Source of the DNA: Ga0077523 sp038324085 | GTDB lineage: Bacteria; Pseudomonadota; Gammaproteobacteria; Burkholderiales; Ga0077523 | Direction of reading: 5' to 3' | Assembly: GCA_038324085.1 (NCBI GenBank) | Contig: JBBQHP010000021.1 | Location: 1-64,000, forward strand | Length of the DNA: 64,000 bases | Shown: piece after piece, positions 1 to 8,128 of the stretch | Layout of the letters: every line of letters begins with the position of its first letter | Numbering within the stretch: position 1 is the stretch's first letter | The notes under the pieces: model-generated | The model's database searches: none | The model's input: only the letters and a program-made list of their open reading frames with translations | Told to the model about the DNA's origin: nothing | Position numbers and translations under genes: made by a program

Positions 1-1
1 G

Positions 2-127
2 ATCGAGCGGCTGTTCCGCAGGCTCAAGGGATTTCGGCGCATCTTCTCGCGATTCGAGAAACTCGACCTCATGTTCATTGGCTTCATCAACTTCGCGCTC
101 ATCGCCGATGGGCTGCGAGTAGTGTGA
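2..127 (+). mobile_element. 3' end of an IS5-family-like transposase (partial)
   Basis: The first 41 codons of the window read in frame to a TGA at 125-127 and end in a segment IERLFRRLKGFRRIFSRF...FINFALIADGLR. This resembles the C-terminal end of the DDE domain of IS5-type transposases, where the catalytic Glu lies in an (I/V)ER-x-F motif followed by Lys/Arg-rich helices. Only the tail is present because the window starts inside the gene. The sequence GTGTGAACAGGCCC just after the stop looks like an IS terminal repeat. Family placement is from pattern memory; that this is a transposase tail is fairly secure. Confidence 0.75.
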
Positions 128-138
128 ACAGGCCCTAG
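122..138. repeat. Probable right terminal inverted repeat of the IS element
   Basis: GTGTGAACAGGCCC at 122-135 is, read from the outside, GGGCCTGTTCACAC. This resembles the start of IS5-group terminal repeats, and a TA/CTAG-like target (CTAG at 135-138) follows it. It overlaps the transposase stop codon, as is usual in compact elements. The left repeat is outside the window, so the pairing cannot be verified. Confidence 0.45.
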
Positions 139-498
139 ATCGGCTCGCGTAACGGGGTCTCCCGGGAGATCCCTCCCGCAAAATCAGCCTCGGGCATCTG
201 CCCGGGGCTGTTTCGTTTCCGCCGGCGAATCGACCAGGGCGCGCGACCGTTCGACTGAATCCTGGACCGATCGGTCGACTGCCACGAACCGGCATCTGCT
301 CTCGGTCCAGGCGCCCGCCGCCAATCCTTCCCTGTCAGCCGTCGAGCAGCGCGCTCGTCTCTCGTCGAAAGGATCGACGCCGGCCGTTCGGCGCCCGCCA
401 CGCTCTTCCGCGTGTGCCGCAGGGTCGACGTACAACAGGCACGCCGCGCGGAAACCCGTATATTCGATCCAATTCCCCAGGCCCGAAGGAGGCCGCCC
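128..498. other. Gene-free interval after the IS end
   Basis: About 370 bases. It contains the IS terminal repeat and the stem-loop terminator at 186-216. From about 217 to 485 I see no convincing reading frame or site; the short open frames on both strands are Arg/Pro-rich, as expected of non-coding GC-rich DNA. The last 15 bases carry the ribosome site of the HNH gene. Confidence 0.5.
186..216 (+). terminator. Strong intrinsic terminator, possibly bidirectional
   Basis: A 10-bp stem (AGCCTCGGGC, loop ATCT, GCCCGGGGCT) with one T-G wobble is followed by GTTTCGTTT. On the other strand the stem is followed by GATTTTGC, so it could act both ways. It lies just past the IS end; the gene it originally served may have been displaced by the insertion. 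Confidence 0.7.
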
Positions 499-1074
499 AT
501 GCGCGAATCCCGTCATAGTCATGTGCTGCAACTCGACATCCAGGGTACGCCGCAGGCGTGGATCACGCTCGAGCATGCCGCCTCGCACATGGCCACGGAC
601 TCGGTGGCGTGGGTGGACGGCGACGGCCCGTTGGCCACGCTGCATGGGGGATTCAACGTGGCCCGTGGCCGGCAGTCGGTCATCGACGTGCATCCCATCA
701 TGGCGCTGCTCGGCGCTTCCCGGGTGAACCTGTTCGACGTCGTCCCCGGCTTCAGCAAGGCGAAACTGTTCCGTCGCGACCGCTACACCTGCGCCTACTG
801 CGGTGACCGCTGTCCGGAGCGCGATCTGCAGTGCGAGCACATCGTGCCCGAATCGCGCGGCGGGCTCTGGGCCTGGATGAACCTGATCACCGCCTGTGGA
901 CCGTGCAACAGCCGCAAGGCCGACCGGACACCGGAGCAAGCGCGCATGCCACTGCTGTATCTGCCCTACGTGCCGAGTCGGTTCGAGGATTTTCTGCTCG
1001 AAGGGCGGCACATCCGCGCCGACGTGCACGATTGGCTGGCGGTGCGGCTGCCTCGGGGATCACGGCTGAACTGA
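499..1074 (+). CDS. HNH endonuclease family protein
   Basis: A 191-residue protein with a C-terminal HNH fold. CAYC (Cys98/Cys101) and CGPCN (Cys133/Cys136) form a treble-clef zinc site, Glu113-His114 in CEHIVPESRGG is the His-metal motif, and Asn128 in MNLI is the HNH Asn. The first 85 residues have no motif I recognise. The ATG at 499 is preferred over an upstream in-frame start because AAGGAGG lies 7 bases before it. Stand-alone proteins of this type (McrA/HNH-like) are common in betaproteobacteria; their substrate is usually unknown. It is monocistronic, with rtcB 200 bases downstream. Confidence 0.85.
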   Translation: MRESRHSHVLQLDIQGTPQAWITLEHAASHMATDSVAWVDGDGPLATLHGGFNVARGRQSVIDVHPIMALLGASRVNLFDVVPGFSKAKLFRRDRYTCAYCGDRCPERDLQCEHIVPESRGGLWAWMNLITACGPCNSRKADRTPEQARMPLLYLPYVPSRFEDFLLEGRHIRADVHDWLAVRLPRGSRLN

Positions 1075-1274
1075 CGTCCGGTCGCCCCCGCATCTGCGCC
1101 GTCGAAGGCCGGATCTCGGTGTACGGCGGTCTGGGCCGGATGCTCGACCCGCTCGCGAAGCCCGCTTGACCGGTCCGCGCACCGGCGCGCACCGGAGCCT
1201 GACAAATGAATGCACCATCGGGTGCACGGTGGGGGAGCGCGCGTTGGCGCGTTTTCCCGGACTCGGAGAAGGAC

Positions 1275-2492
1275 ATGGAAACGACCTACGTCGAACAATC
1301 CGTTTCAGGGGGTGTGCCGGTCAGGATGTGGACGCGCGGCGTGCCGCTCGAGGACGAAGCCAGGCGGCAACTCATGAACGCGGCGCGCCTGCCCATCGTC
1401 TTCAAGCACATCGCGGCGATGCCGGACGCCCACTTCGGCATCGGCGCAACCGTCGGATCGGTGATTGCTACGGTCCGCGCGATCATTCCCGCTGCCGTCG
1501 GGGTCGACATCGGCTGCGGCATGATGGCAGCGAAGACCACGCTGCGTGCCGAAGATCTGCCCGACAACTTGGGCCCTCTGCGCGCGACGATCGAGCGTTC
1601 CGTCCCCCATGGCCGCGAGCCGGGCACGCGCGATCGCGGTGCGTGGGGCAAGGTGCCCGGACCGGTCGACATTGCGTGGGCGCAACTCGAGCCCGGATTC
1701 ACCGAATTGTGTCGCGACTACCCGAAACTCGAAAAGACCAACCACCGCAATCATCTGGGCACGTTGGGCACCGGCAACCACTTCATCGAAGTCTGCCTCG
1801 ATGAGGCCGATGCCGTATGGTTCATGCTGCATTCGGGTTCCCGCGGCGTGGGCAACGCGATCGGCCGCATGTTCATCGAGCTGGCCCGGCAGGACGCATT
1901 GCGCAACAACAGGCACCTGCCGGACCGGGATCTCGCCTATTTCGAGGAAGGCAGCCGTCACTTCGGCGACTATGTCCGCGCCGTGGACTGGGCACAACGG
2001 TTCGCGACCCTCAACCGCGAAGTGATGATGCGACGCGTGATCGAAGCGGCCGGCACCGTCATCGGCAAGCGGTTCGATAGTCAGGTCGAGGCGGTGAATT
2101 GCCATCACAACTACGTACAGAAAGAGCACCACTTCGGCGCGGACGTGTACATCACCCGCAAGGGTGCGGTGAGCGCCAGACTCGGACAGCTCGGGATCAT
2201 CCCGGGAAGCATGGGCGCGCGCAGCTTCATCGTGCGCGGCAAGGGGAGCCCGGACAGTTTCGAGAGTTGCTCTCACGGGGCGGGACGGGCGATGAGCCGC
2301 GGAGAGGCGAGGCGGCGCTTCACGCTGGCCGACCACAGGGCCGCCACGGAAGGCGTGGAGTGCCGCAAGGACAAGGACGTGATCGACGAGACGCCGGCCG
2401 CCTACAAGGACATCGATGCGGTCATGGCGGCGCAGCGGGATCTGGTCGAGATCGTGCACACGCTGAAGCAGGTGGTGTGCGTGAAGGGGTGA
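1275..2492 (+). CDS. rtcB: RtcB RNA-splicing ligase
   Basis: This 405-residue protein ligates RNA 2',3'-cyclic phosphate or 3'-phosphate ends to 5'-OH ends, using GTP and Mn2+. Metal ligands are visible as Asp78/Cys81 in GVDIGCG, His169 in GTGNHF, His186 in LHSGSRG and the HH pair 277-278 in NCHHNYVQKE. His334 in SHGAGR matches the guanylylated histidine. Length is normal for the family. The ATG at 1275 follows GGAGAAGGAC; an earlier in-frame ATG at 1206 would add a tail the family lacks. No archease or RtcA gene is adjacent, and no RtcR-type regulator is seen. A strong terminator follows. Confidence 0.97.
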   Translation: METTYVEQSVSGGVPVRMWTRGVPLEDEARRQLMNAARLPIVFKHIAAMPDAHFGIGATVGSVIATVRAIIPAAVGVDIGCGMMAAKTTLRAEDLPDNLGPLRATIERSVPHGREPGTRDRGAWGKVPGPVDIAWAQLEPGFTELCRDYPKLEKTNHRNHLGTLGTGNHFIEVCLDEADAVWFMLHSGSRGVGNAIGRMFIELARQDALRNNRHLPDRDLAYFEEGSRHFGDYVRAVDWAQRFATLNREVMMRRVIEAAGTVIGKRFDSQVEAVNCHHNYVQKEHHFGADVYITRKGAVSARLGQLGIIPGSMGARSFIVRGKGSPDSFESCSHGAGRAMSRGEARRRFTLADHRAATEGVECRKDKDVIDETPAAYKDIDAVMAAQRDLVEIVHTLKQVVCVKG

Positions 2493-2513
2493 ATCGCCGT
2501 GGGCCCGGCGTCG

Positions 2514-2551
2514 CCGGGGCGTTCGCGACCATGCGGACGCCCCGGTTCTTC
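2514..2551 (+). terminator. rtcB intrinsic terminator
   Basis: A 13-bp stem (CCGGGGCGTTCGC / GCGGACGCCCCGG, one T-G wobble) encloses the 6-base loop GACCAT, followed by TTCTTCTGGTTC. It begins 21 bases after the rtcB stop. Confidence 0.75.
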
Positions 2552-2630
2552 TGGTTCGCCGTGCGCCCGCGAGGCCGTGATATGTCGGGAAACGACGCTG
2601 TTGGAACGATCGCCAAGGGGGTTGAGGTCG

Positions 2631-3362
2631 CTATCGCTCGCTCAGCGTCATCAGCATGTCGGCGTACCACGCGCTGTTCAGTCCGAGCGACTCGTCCTGC
2701 ACCAGATCGCGCCCAGGCATGTCGAGGCGCGCGGAATGCACACCGAGCAGCTTCCACGGAAGGGGATCGCGGCGCAGCGCCGCCTCCCGGTCGCGCATGA
2801 CCACGGGAGCCCCGCTGGTGCCGCGATGCGTGCGGGCATCGGTCAGGAAGTAGCCCTGGCCCTGGAACCGGACACCGAAGGCGGAAGCGATCGCCGATTG
2901 CCGCACGACCGGCAGATGATGCAACGTGTCGTGAAATCCCAGCGGGAAGCCCACGATCGATACCGCGCTGCCGACTTCAACTTCGTCCGGGACCACGCGC
3001 AGGTGCTCCGGGGTAAAAGCGCGCAGCACCCCCGTCGCAGGCAGCGCCGTGCGGTCGAGCTCGATCATCGCGATGTCGATCTCGCCGCCGGAATCGGTCC
3101 CCTGCCGCCACAGGCTCCGGCCCTGGTCGTAGATGAAGATGGAGAAGCCGATCGACTGCGAGAGATCGATCTCGCTGACGTGGAGCTCGATCTCGATGCG
3201 GTTCGGGAAGTGATTGCTCGGTGCATCGACCAGGACATGCCGGCTCGTGACGAGATGGAGCCGCCGGTCGCGCTCGAAGAAGAAGCCGCTGGCATTGGTG
3301 AGCGGCCGGTCGTGCTCGAAGGTGCCGATGCGCGTCGCCGTCAACAGCAGCGAATCGATCAA
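2631..3362 (-). CDS. Trypsin-like serine protease (cytoplasmic S1-fold)
   Basis: A 243-residue protein with a chymotrypsin-fold catalytic triad: His42 in TSRHVL, Asp96 in EIDIAMIEL and Ser183 in HRGTSGAPV. There is no signal peptide and no PDZ domain, so it is not a DegP-type protease; it resembles small stand-alone trypsin_2 proteins. The start is a TTG at 3360-3362 with GAGG five bases upstream. It is convergent with rtcB. The substrate cannot be inferred from context. Confidence 0.85.
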   Translation of the reverse strand: MIDSLLLTATRIGTFEHDRPLTNASGFFFERDRRLHLVTSRHVLVDAPSNHFPNRIEIELHVSEIDLSQSIGFSIFIYDQGRSLWRQGTDSGGEIDIAMIELDRTALPATGVLRAFTPEHLRVVPDEVEVGSAVSIVGFPLGFHDTLHHLPVVRQSAIASAFGVRFQGQGYFLTDARTHRGTSGAPVVMRDREAALRRDPLPWKLLGVHSARLDMPGRDLVQDESLGLNSAWYADMLMTLSER

Positions 3363-3524
3363 GGTGGCCTCGTTTCCGCTGCCCGTGGGGAATCAGGTTC
3401 CATCGGCGCCGTCGCCCAGCGGCCGCGTCGCTGCACGCCCGGCACCCCGCAAGTCGCACCTGAACGGGTGCAAACGTCCGCTGCGCCCGGCACCGGACGG
3501 GTCAATCCCTGGCCGCATCCGCGA

Positions 3525-3644
3525 TCAGTGCTTGAGGAACGGCACGACCTCTGCGTGGTGCTTCTTCTGCTGTTTGACCACTTTCTTCTCCTTGGGGGTC
3601 AACACCGGCTTCTTCTTGTCCTGCTTCGGGGGCTTATGGGACAT
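3525..3644 (-). CDS. Small Lys-rich protein, 39 residues
   Basis: ATG at 3644, preceded by AAGGAG seven bases upstream, opens a 39-residue frame rich in Lys and His (PKQDKKKP, PKEKKVVKQQKKHH) and ending VVPFLKH. A good ribosome site and strongly non-random composition argue that it is real. I recall similar short basic proteins in other proteobacteria but know no function; binding to nucleic acid or ribosome is only a guess from charge. It is divergent from the Anbu gene. Confidence 0.65.
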   Translation of the reverse strand: MSHKPPKQDKKKPVLTPKEKKVVKQQKKHHAEVVPFLKH

Positions 3645-3931
3645 GATCTGCTCCTTGTGCGTCGGGGATGGGCGAGACGCGTGTACGACTATAAGCCGAT
3701 GTCCACGCCAGCGGAGACGCGATTTGGCGTACGGCTCGCCGCCACGCCGGCTTGCTCGGGGTCCGGGCCCGGAATTCGCGCCGCAATCGAATGCCGACCG
3801 GTCGTCGGATTCCCTCCCATTGGATTTCCCGGCATCCGGTTGTTGTTGCCCGTCGCCGAGCAAACCGCGATGATGGGCACATCACGTGCGGTACGACGTC
3901 GAGCGGGCGTCGCAGGGCAAAGGCAGCAACA

Positions 3932-4660
3932 GTGACTTATTGCGTAGGAGTGCGGTTGGACGAGGGCATGATCTTCGCGTCGGATTCGCGAACCAATGCA
4001 GGCCTCGACAACATCGCGAAGTTCTGCAAGATGACGGTGTTCGAGCGCAAGGGCGACCGCGTGCTCGTCCTGTTGAGTTCGGGCAACCTGGCCGGAACGC
4101 AGGCGATCATCAGCATCCTTACCCAGCGCTGCGAAGATCCCGCGTACCAGGCCTCGCTGTGGAAGGCGCGAACCATGTTCGACGCCGCGAATGTCGTCTC
4201 GGACGCGATGCGGGACATCGAACGCCGCGACGGACCTTCGCTCGAAGCGAGCGAGGTGAGCTTCAATGCCTCGTTCATCCTCGGCGGCCAGATTCGTGGC
4301 GAGCCGCCCCGGCTGTTCCGCCTTTACGCGGAAGGCAATTTCATCGAGGCGGGCGCGGACACGCCCTATATACAGACGGGCGAGACGAAATACGGCAAGC
4401 CGATCATCGATCGGGTGATCGTCGGCACCACGAGCCTCGTGGACGCCACCAAATGCATCCTGGTTTCGTTCGATTCGACGATGCGCAGCAATCTTTCGGT
4501 CGGCATGCCGATCGATCTCATCTGCTACGAGCGCGACAGCCTCGAAGTCCGGATGCGTCGCCGGTTCGCGGAGGGCGATACCTATTTCACGTCGCTGCAC
4601 CGTAGCTGGAGCGAAGGAACGCGCCGGGTCTTCAAGGAACTACCCGAACTCCTCTGGTAA
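3932..4660 (+). CDS. Anbu-type proteasome-like protease (predicted proteasome-type protease)
   Basis: GTG at 3932 gives 242 residues beginning M-T-Y-C-V-G. After Met removal, Thr1, Asp17 (ASDSRTNAG) and Lys32 (FCKM) sit at the proteasome beta-subunit active-site positions. The absence of a propeptide and the ASDSRTNAG motif fit Anbu, the ancestral beta-subunit-like bacterial protein. Known Anbu proteins form open helical lock-washer assemblies; their substrate is unknown. An in-frame extension upstream would bury Thr1, so the GTG start is preferred. It is followed by N-formylglutamate amidohydrolase and transglutaminase-fold genes. The alpha-E and ATP-grasp genes often found with Anbu are absent here. 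Confidence 0.9.
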   Translation: MTYCVGVRLDEGMIFASDSRTNAGLDNIAKFCKMTVFERKGDRVLVLLSSGNLAGTQAIISILTQRCEDPAYQASLWKARTMFDAANVVSDAMRDIERRDGPSLEASEVSFNASFILGGQIRGEPPRLFRLYAEGNFIEAGADTPYIQTGETKYGKPIIDRVIVGTTSLVDATKCILVSFDSTMRSNLSVGMPIDLICYERDSLEVRMRRRFAEGDTYFTSLHRSWSEGTRRVFKELPELLW

Positions 4661-4694
4661 GTCGACCATCGCCGCGGACGCGCCGGATTTCCTA

Positions 4695-5378
4695 GTGGTG
4701 ACCTGCGAGCATGGCGGCAACAGGATCCCGGCCGCGTACGCGGCCCTGTTCCGCGGCTGGCAGACCGTTCTGTCGACGCACCGCGGCTACGACCACGGCG
4801 CGCTGGTCATGGCCCGCACTTTGGCCGCGGCGATGCCGGCACCGCTCGTGGCCTCGACGGTAAGCCGCCTGCTGGTCGATCTCAACCGCTCGCTGTCCCA
4901 TCCGCACGTGTGGTCGGACGCCACGCGGGCACTGCCGCCGGCGATCAAGCAACGGATCGTGCAGCGTCACTACGAACCGTATCGGCGGCGGGTGATGGAG
5001 ATCGTGACCGAGGCCGTCTCGACTGGGCACCGGGTGGTCCATGTCTCCTCGCACAGTTTCACGCCGGTCTTCGACGGCGCCGAGCGCACCGCCGACATCG
5101 GCCTGCTCTATGACCCCGCCCGCGCGGGCGAAGCGGTCCTGGCGGCGAACTGGAAGGCGGCCTTCGCGGCGCTGGCACCGGAATGGCGCGTCCGCCGGAA
5201 CTACCCCTATGCCGGTAGGAACGACGGACTGACGTCGACCATGCGCCGCCACTTCGCGCCGGGGAAATACGTCGGTATCGAGATCGAGCTCAACCAGGCA
5301 TTCGTGTCGGCACCACCGCGATCGTGGCAACGATTGCGGGCGGCCGTTGTCAGGACATTGCGGGCAGCGCTGCCTTGA
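4695..5378 (+). CDS. N-formylglutamate amidohydrolase
   Basis: A 227-residue protein with the family signature CEHGGNRIP at the very N-terminus, then THRGYDHGA, LLVDLNRS and VSSHSF blocks, followed by ADIGLLYDP and EIELNQAF. Family members hydrolyse N-formyl-glutamate (histidine degradation) or related N-acylated Glu/Asp compounds. No hut genes are nearby, so a link to the Anbu protease is more likely than histidine catabolism. The start is uncertain: GTG 4695 or 4698 leaves only two or three residues before CEHGG, no ribosome site is visible, and the frame is open upstream with no standard start codon. It follows the Anbu gene by 34 bases. Confidence 0.9.
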   Translation: MVTCEHGGNRIPAAYAALFRGWQTVLSTHRGYDHGALVMARTLAAAMPAPLVASTVSRLLVDLNRSLSHPHVWSDATRALPPAIKQRIVQRHYEPYRRRVMEIVTEAVSTGHRVVHVSSHSFTPVFDGAERTADIGLLYDPARAGEAVLAANWKAAFAALAPEWRVRRNYPYAGRNDGLTSTMRRHFAPGKYVGIEIELNQAFVSAPPRSWQRLRAAVVRTLRAALP

Positions 5379-5434
5379 GTGCGCCGGTCCGGCGCGCTGT
5401 ACCCCATCCACCCACCTACTGCTTGGAGTCTCGA

Positions 5435-6247
5435 TTGAAGATCCGGATCGGCTACGACATGGTCTACGAATGCCCGCAACCAACCCCCATGATCCTGATG
5501 CTCGGGGTGCACTATTCGCGGGTCGCCGACATCGAAGTGCCGGACCACCTGCTGACCGAGCCGGCGGTGCCGCTCGCGGCGTACCGGGACGGGTTCGGCA
5601 ACTGGTGCAGCCGCATCGTCGCACCCGCGGGACAGATCCGGATCTTCGCCGACGGCATCGTCCGCGACTCGGGCAAGCCGGACGAAGTGGTGCAGACGGC
5701 GGAACAGATCCCCGTCCAGGACCTCCCCGAGGAGACGCTGGTCTACCTGCTGGGCAGCCGCTACTGTGAAACCGATCGGCTCACGATGGAGGCCTGGCGG
5801 CTGTTCGGACACACCGAGCCGGGCTGGGCGCGCGTGCAGGCCATCTGCGACTTCGTCCACAACCATATTCGGTTCGGCTACCCGTTCGCCCGCGCCACCA
5901 AGACGGCGTGGGAGGCCTACAACGAAAAGGCCGGGGTGTGCCGGGACTACGCCCATCTCGCCGTAACCTTTTGCCGGTGCATGAACATCCCGGCGCGCTA
6001 TTGCACCGGGTACCTTGGCGACATCGGCGTACCGGTGTCGCCTGACCCGATGGATTTCGCGGGCTGGTTCGACGCCTACCTCGGGGGCCGCTGGTACACG
6101 TTCGACGCACGCAACAACACGCCGCGGATCGGGAGGGTCCTGATCGCGCGCGGGCGCGATGCCTCGGACGTCGCGATCGCCACCACGTTCGGACCGAACG
6201 TGCTGAAGCGGTTCCTCGTTCGAACCGACGAGGTGACGGCAAGCTAG
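5435..6247 (+). CDS. Transglutaminase-like (BTLCP-type) cysteine protease-fold protein
   Basis: TTG at 5435 with GGAG seven bases upstream gives 270 residues. The core has Cys169 in GVCRDYAHLAV and Asp224 in WYTFDARNN. Where most family members have the catalytic His (FHAWF), this protein reads DFAGWF (Ala209-Gly210), so the triad looks incomplete. I recall close relatives with the same change, which would make it a subfamily trait. Transglutaminase-fold genes are regular Anbu neighbours. It is 56 bases after the amidohydrolase gene, probably one transcript with Anbu. Confidence 0.85.
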   Translation: MKIRIGYDMVYECPQPTPMILMLGVHYSRVADIEVPDHLLTEPAVPLAAYRDGFGNWCSRIVAPAGQIRIFADGIVRDSGKPDEVVQTAEQIPVQDLPEETLVYLLGSRYCETDRLTMEAWRLFGHTEPGWARVQAICDFVHNHIRFGYPFARATKTAWEAYNEKAGVCRDYAHLAVTFCRCMNIPARYCTGYLGDIGVPVSPDPMDFAGWFDAYLGGRWYTFDARNNTPRIGRVLIARGRDASDVAIATTFGPNVLKRFLVRTDEVTAS

Positions 6248-6258
6248 CGCAGGAGCGT

Positions 6259-6957
6259 TCAGCCGCCCGTCGTACCCAACAACGTACCGATGCCCCAGGT
6301 CACCGCCATCGCGAGGGCGCCCCAGAACGTGACGCGCCAGGCGCCGGCGAAGATCGGCGCGCCGCCGGCAGCGGCTGCGAGTGCGCCCAGGCCGGCGAGG
6401 AACAGCAGCGAAGCCCCGCCGACGGCGATGGCAAGTACATTCATCGGCATAAACGCAGCGACAATCAGCGGCAATGCCGCGCCGGCGGTGAAGCTCGCCG
6501 CCGACGCGAGCGCCGCCTGGATGGGCCTGGCGACGAGGATCTCCGAAATGCCAAGTTCGTCGCGCGCATGGGCTGCCAGAGCATCGTGCCCCATCAATTG
6601 CACGGCCACCTCCCTGGCCAGCGCAGGTTCGAGCCCACGCTTGACATAGATCGCCGCCAGTTCGCGCTGTTCGGCCACCACGTCCGTGGCCAGTTCGCGG
6701 CGCTCGCGCGCGAGATCTGCGGCTTCGGTATCGGCTTGCGACCGGACCGACACGTATTCGCCCGCGGCCATCGACATGGCCCCGGCCACCAGCCCTGCAA
6801 TGCCCGCCACCAGAACGCTGCCGTGCGAAGCGCTGGCTGCAGCGACACCTAGCACCAGGCTCGCGGTGGATACGATGCCGTCGTTGGCGCCGAGGACGGC
6901 GGCGCGCAGCCAGCCGATCCGATCGGTACGGTGGGACTCGCGATGGACTCTTGCCAT
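6259..6957 (-). CDS. VIT1/CCC1-family membrane protein (probable Fe/Mn transporter)
   Basis: A 232-residue membrane protein with AVLGANDGIVSTASLVLGV and AMSMAAGEYVSVRSQ, the VIT/CCC1 signatures for transmembrane helices 1 and 2. A charged cytoplasmic helix-turn region (TEAADLARERREL) and three more hydrophobic segments follow. Family members move Fe2+ or Mn2+ out of the cytoplasm. ATG 6957 (MARVHRESH) is chosen because family proteins start just before the HRxxRIGWLRA segment; no strong ribosome site is visible. It is convergent with the Anbu group. Confidence 0.85.
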   Translation of the reverse strand: MARVHRESHRTDRIGWLRAAVLGANDGIVSTASLVLGVAAASASHGSVLVAGIAGLVAGAMSMAAGEYVSVRSQADTEAADLARERRELATDVVAEQRELAAIYVKRGLEPALAREVAVQLMGHDALAAHARDELGISEILVARPIQAALASAASFTAGAALPLIVAAFMPMNVLAIAVGGASLLFLAGLGALAAAAGGAPIFAGAWRVTFWGALAMAVTWGIGTLLGTTGG

Positions 6958-7324
6958 GAGGACCGAGGAAAGGTTTGCGACCGACGCTCGCCCAAGCCCC
7001 AAATCGGACCGGCCGTGACGTGTTTCGATCTGTCTGCGCCAGGCCCGGCCTCTTTGGATCGGCTGGATCGTCGACCTGTCGCGGTCGCCCGGCGCGCCGA
7101 ATGTAGTGGCAGCGGGCCGGGGCTGCAAGCGCGCGGCGACCGTGGCCCTCCTCGGTCGCATCCGTCGGCTGCGGCTTCGCGGCCGGCGCGACGGGTGCCG
7201 GAAGGGCGGTTATGCTCCGCTCGCGGTGATCGCGCCGCGTCAACGCCGACTGGCCCATGATCCGATCCGCCTCGCCAACCCACGATTCGGTGGTTCCCGT
7301 GATCCGCGGCACCCACGATCTCCC
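6958..7324. other. Divergent intergenic region, VIT / DUF1345
   Basis: About 370 bases between the divergent VIT and DUF1345 genes. It must hold both promoters, but I could not pick out a convincing -35/-10 pair or operator. Open frames here are extensions of neighbouring genes without family support. Confidence 0.4.
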
Positions 7325-8005
7325 TTGACCCAGGACGCACGCAATCATCGACAGCCGGCCTGGACCGATCGGCTGCAAGCCAAGCAGCGCCTGGCCGTCG
7401 CGCTGACGCTGGCATGCGTCGCATTCGTCGCGCAGTCGGCGTCGATCTCGTGGCATACGCGGCTGGTCGCGAGCTGGGACGTCGGGGCGTTGGCCTACCT
7501 GGCCATCGCGTGGCTGATCATCGCTCGTTCCGACGCGAAATCGACCCGCGCCCACGCGCTCGCGCAGGATACGAGCGGATACATCATCTTCCTGTTCGTG
7601 CTGGGCTCCGCGTGCGCGAGCATCGTGGCGATCGGGTTCATGGTGAGCACGATCCGAGGGCTCGAGTACTGGCCCAAGGCGTGGCATCTGACTCTCACGA
7701 TCACCGCACTGATGTCGTCCTGGTTCCTGATCCACACCGTGTTCGCGTTTCACTACGCGCGCCGGTTCTACCGCGACGCCCGGCCGCCGAAAGCCGGCGG
7801 CCTCGCCTTTCCCGGGGATGGCGATCCCAACTACATGGATTTCACTTACTACTCGTTCGTCGTGGGCATGACCTCGCAGGTATCCGACGTCCAGGCGCTC
7901 TCGCCGGCCATGCGGCGGATGACGTTGATCCACGGCGTGCTGTCGTTCATATTCAACATCGCGGTCCTCGCGCTCAGCATCAACACGATCGCCAGCGTGA
8001 TCTAG
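7325..8005 (+). CDS. DUF1345 family membrane protein
   Basis: About 226 residues with five hydrophobic segments. It carries the DUF1345 signature of Asp-Tyr/aromatic-rich blocks: WDVGALAYLA, FAFHYARRFYRD and DPNYMDFTYYSFVVGMTSQVSDV. The function of the family is unknown; the late DFxYYSFVVGMTxQ motif is its hallmark. The start is uncertain. TTG 7325 gives a normal family length, but other non-ATG starts upstream are possible and no clear ribosome site is seen. Confidence 0.8.
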   Translation: MTQDARNHRQPAWTDRLQAKQRLAVALTLACVAFVAQSASISWHTRLVASWDVGALAYLAIAWLIIARSDAKSTRAHALAQDTSGYIIFLFVLGSACASIVAIGFMVSTIRGLEYWPKAWHLTLTITALMSSWFLIHTVFAFHYARRFYRDARPPKAGGLAFPGDGDPNYMDFTYYSFVVGMTSQVSDVQALSPAMRRMTLIHGVLSFIFNIAVLALSINTIASVI

Positions 8006-8128
8006 GGAGCTCGTAGCCGTCGCGAGCCGGCCATCGGGCATCCTGGCGACCAATGCAACGGCCGCTGCGACCGCCGCAGAGCGGCGGGTGCCCGATCGTG
8101 GCGAGCGTCTGCCCGGCCGCGTGCGGCT

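Noticed and set aside
1206..1274. Upstream ATG giving rtcB a 23-residue extension
   Set aside because: The extension has no family counterpart, and the ribosome site fits ATG 1275.
2499..3935. 478-residue plus-strand frame opposite the serine protease
   Set aside because: The opposite strand has a complete catalytic triad; this frame has none.
6259..7161. Longer start for the VIT-family protein
   Set aside because: The added 68 residues are Arg/Ser-rich without family match; ATG 6957 fits the family N-terminus.
5207..8053. 948-residue minus-strand open frame across transglutaminase, VIT and DUF1345 genes
   Set aside because: It crosses several well-supported genes and has no coherent domain order.
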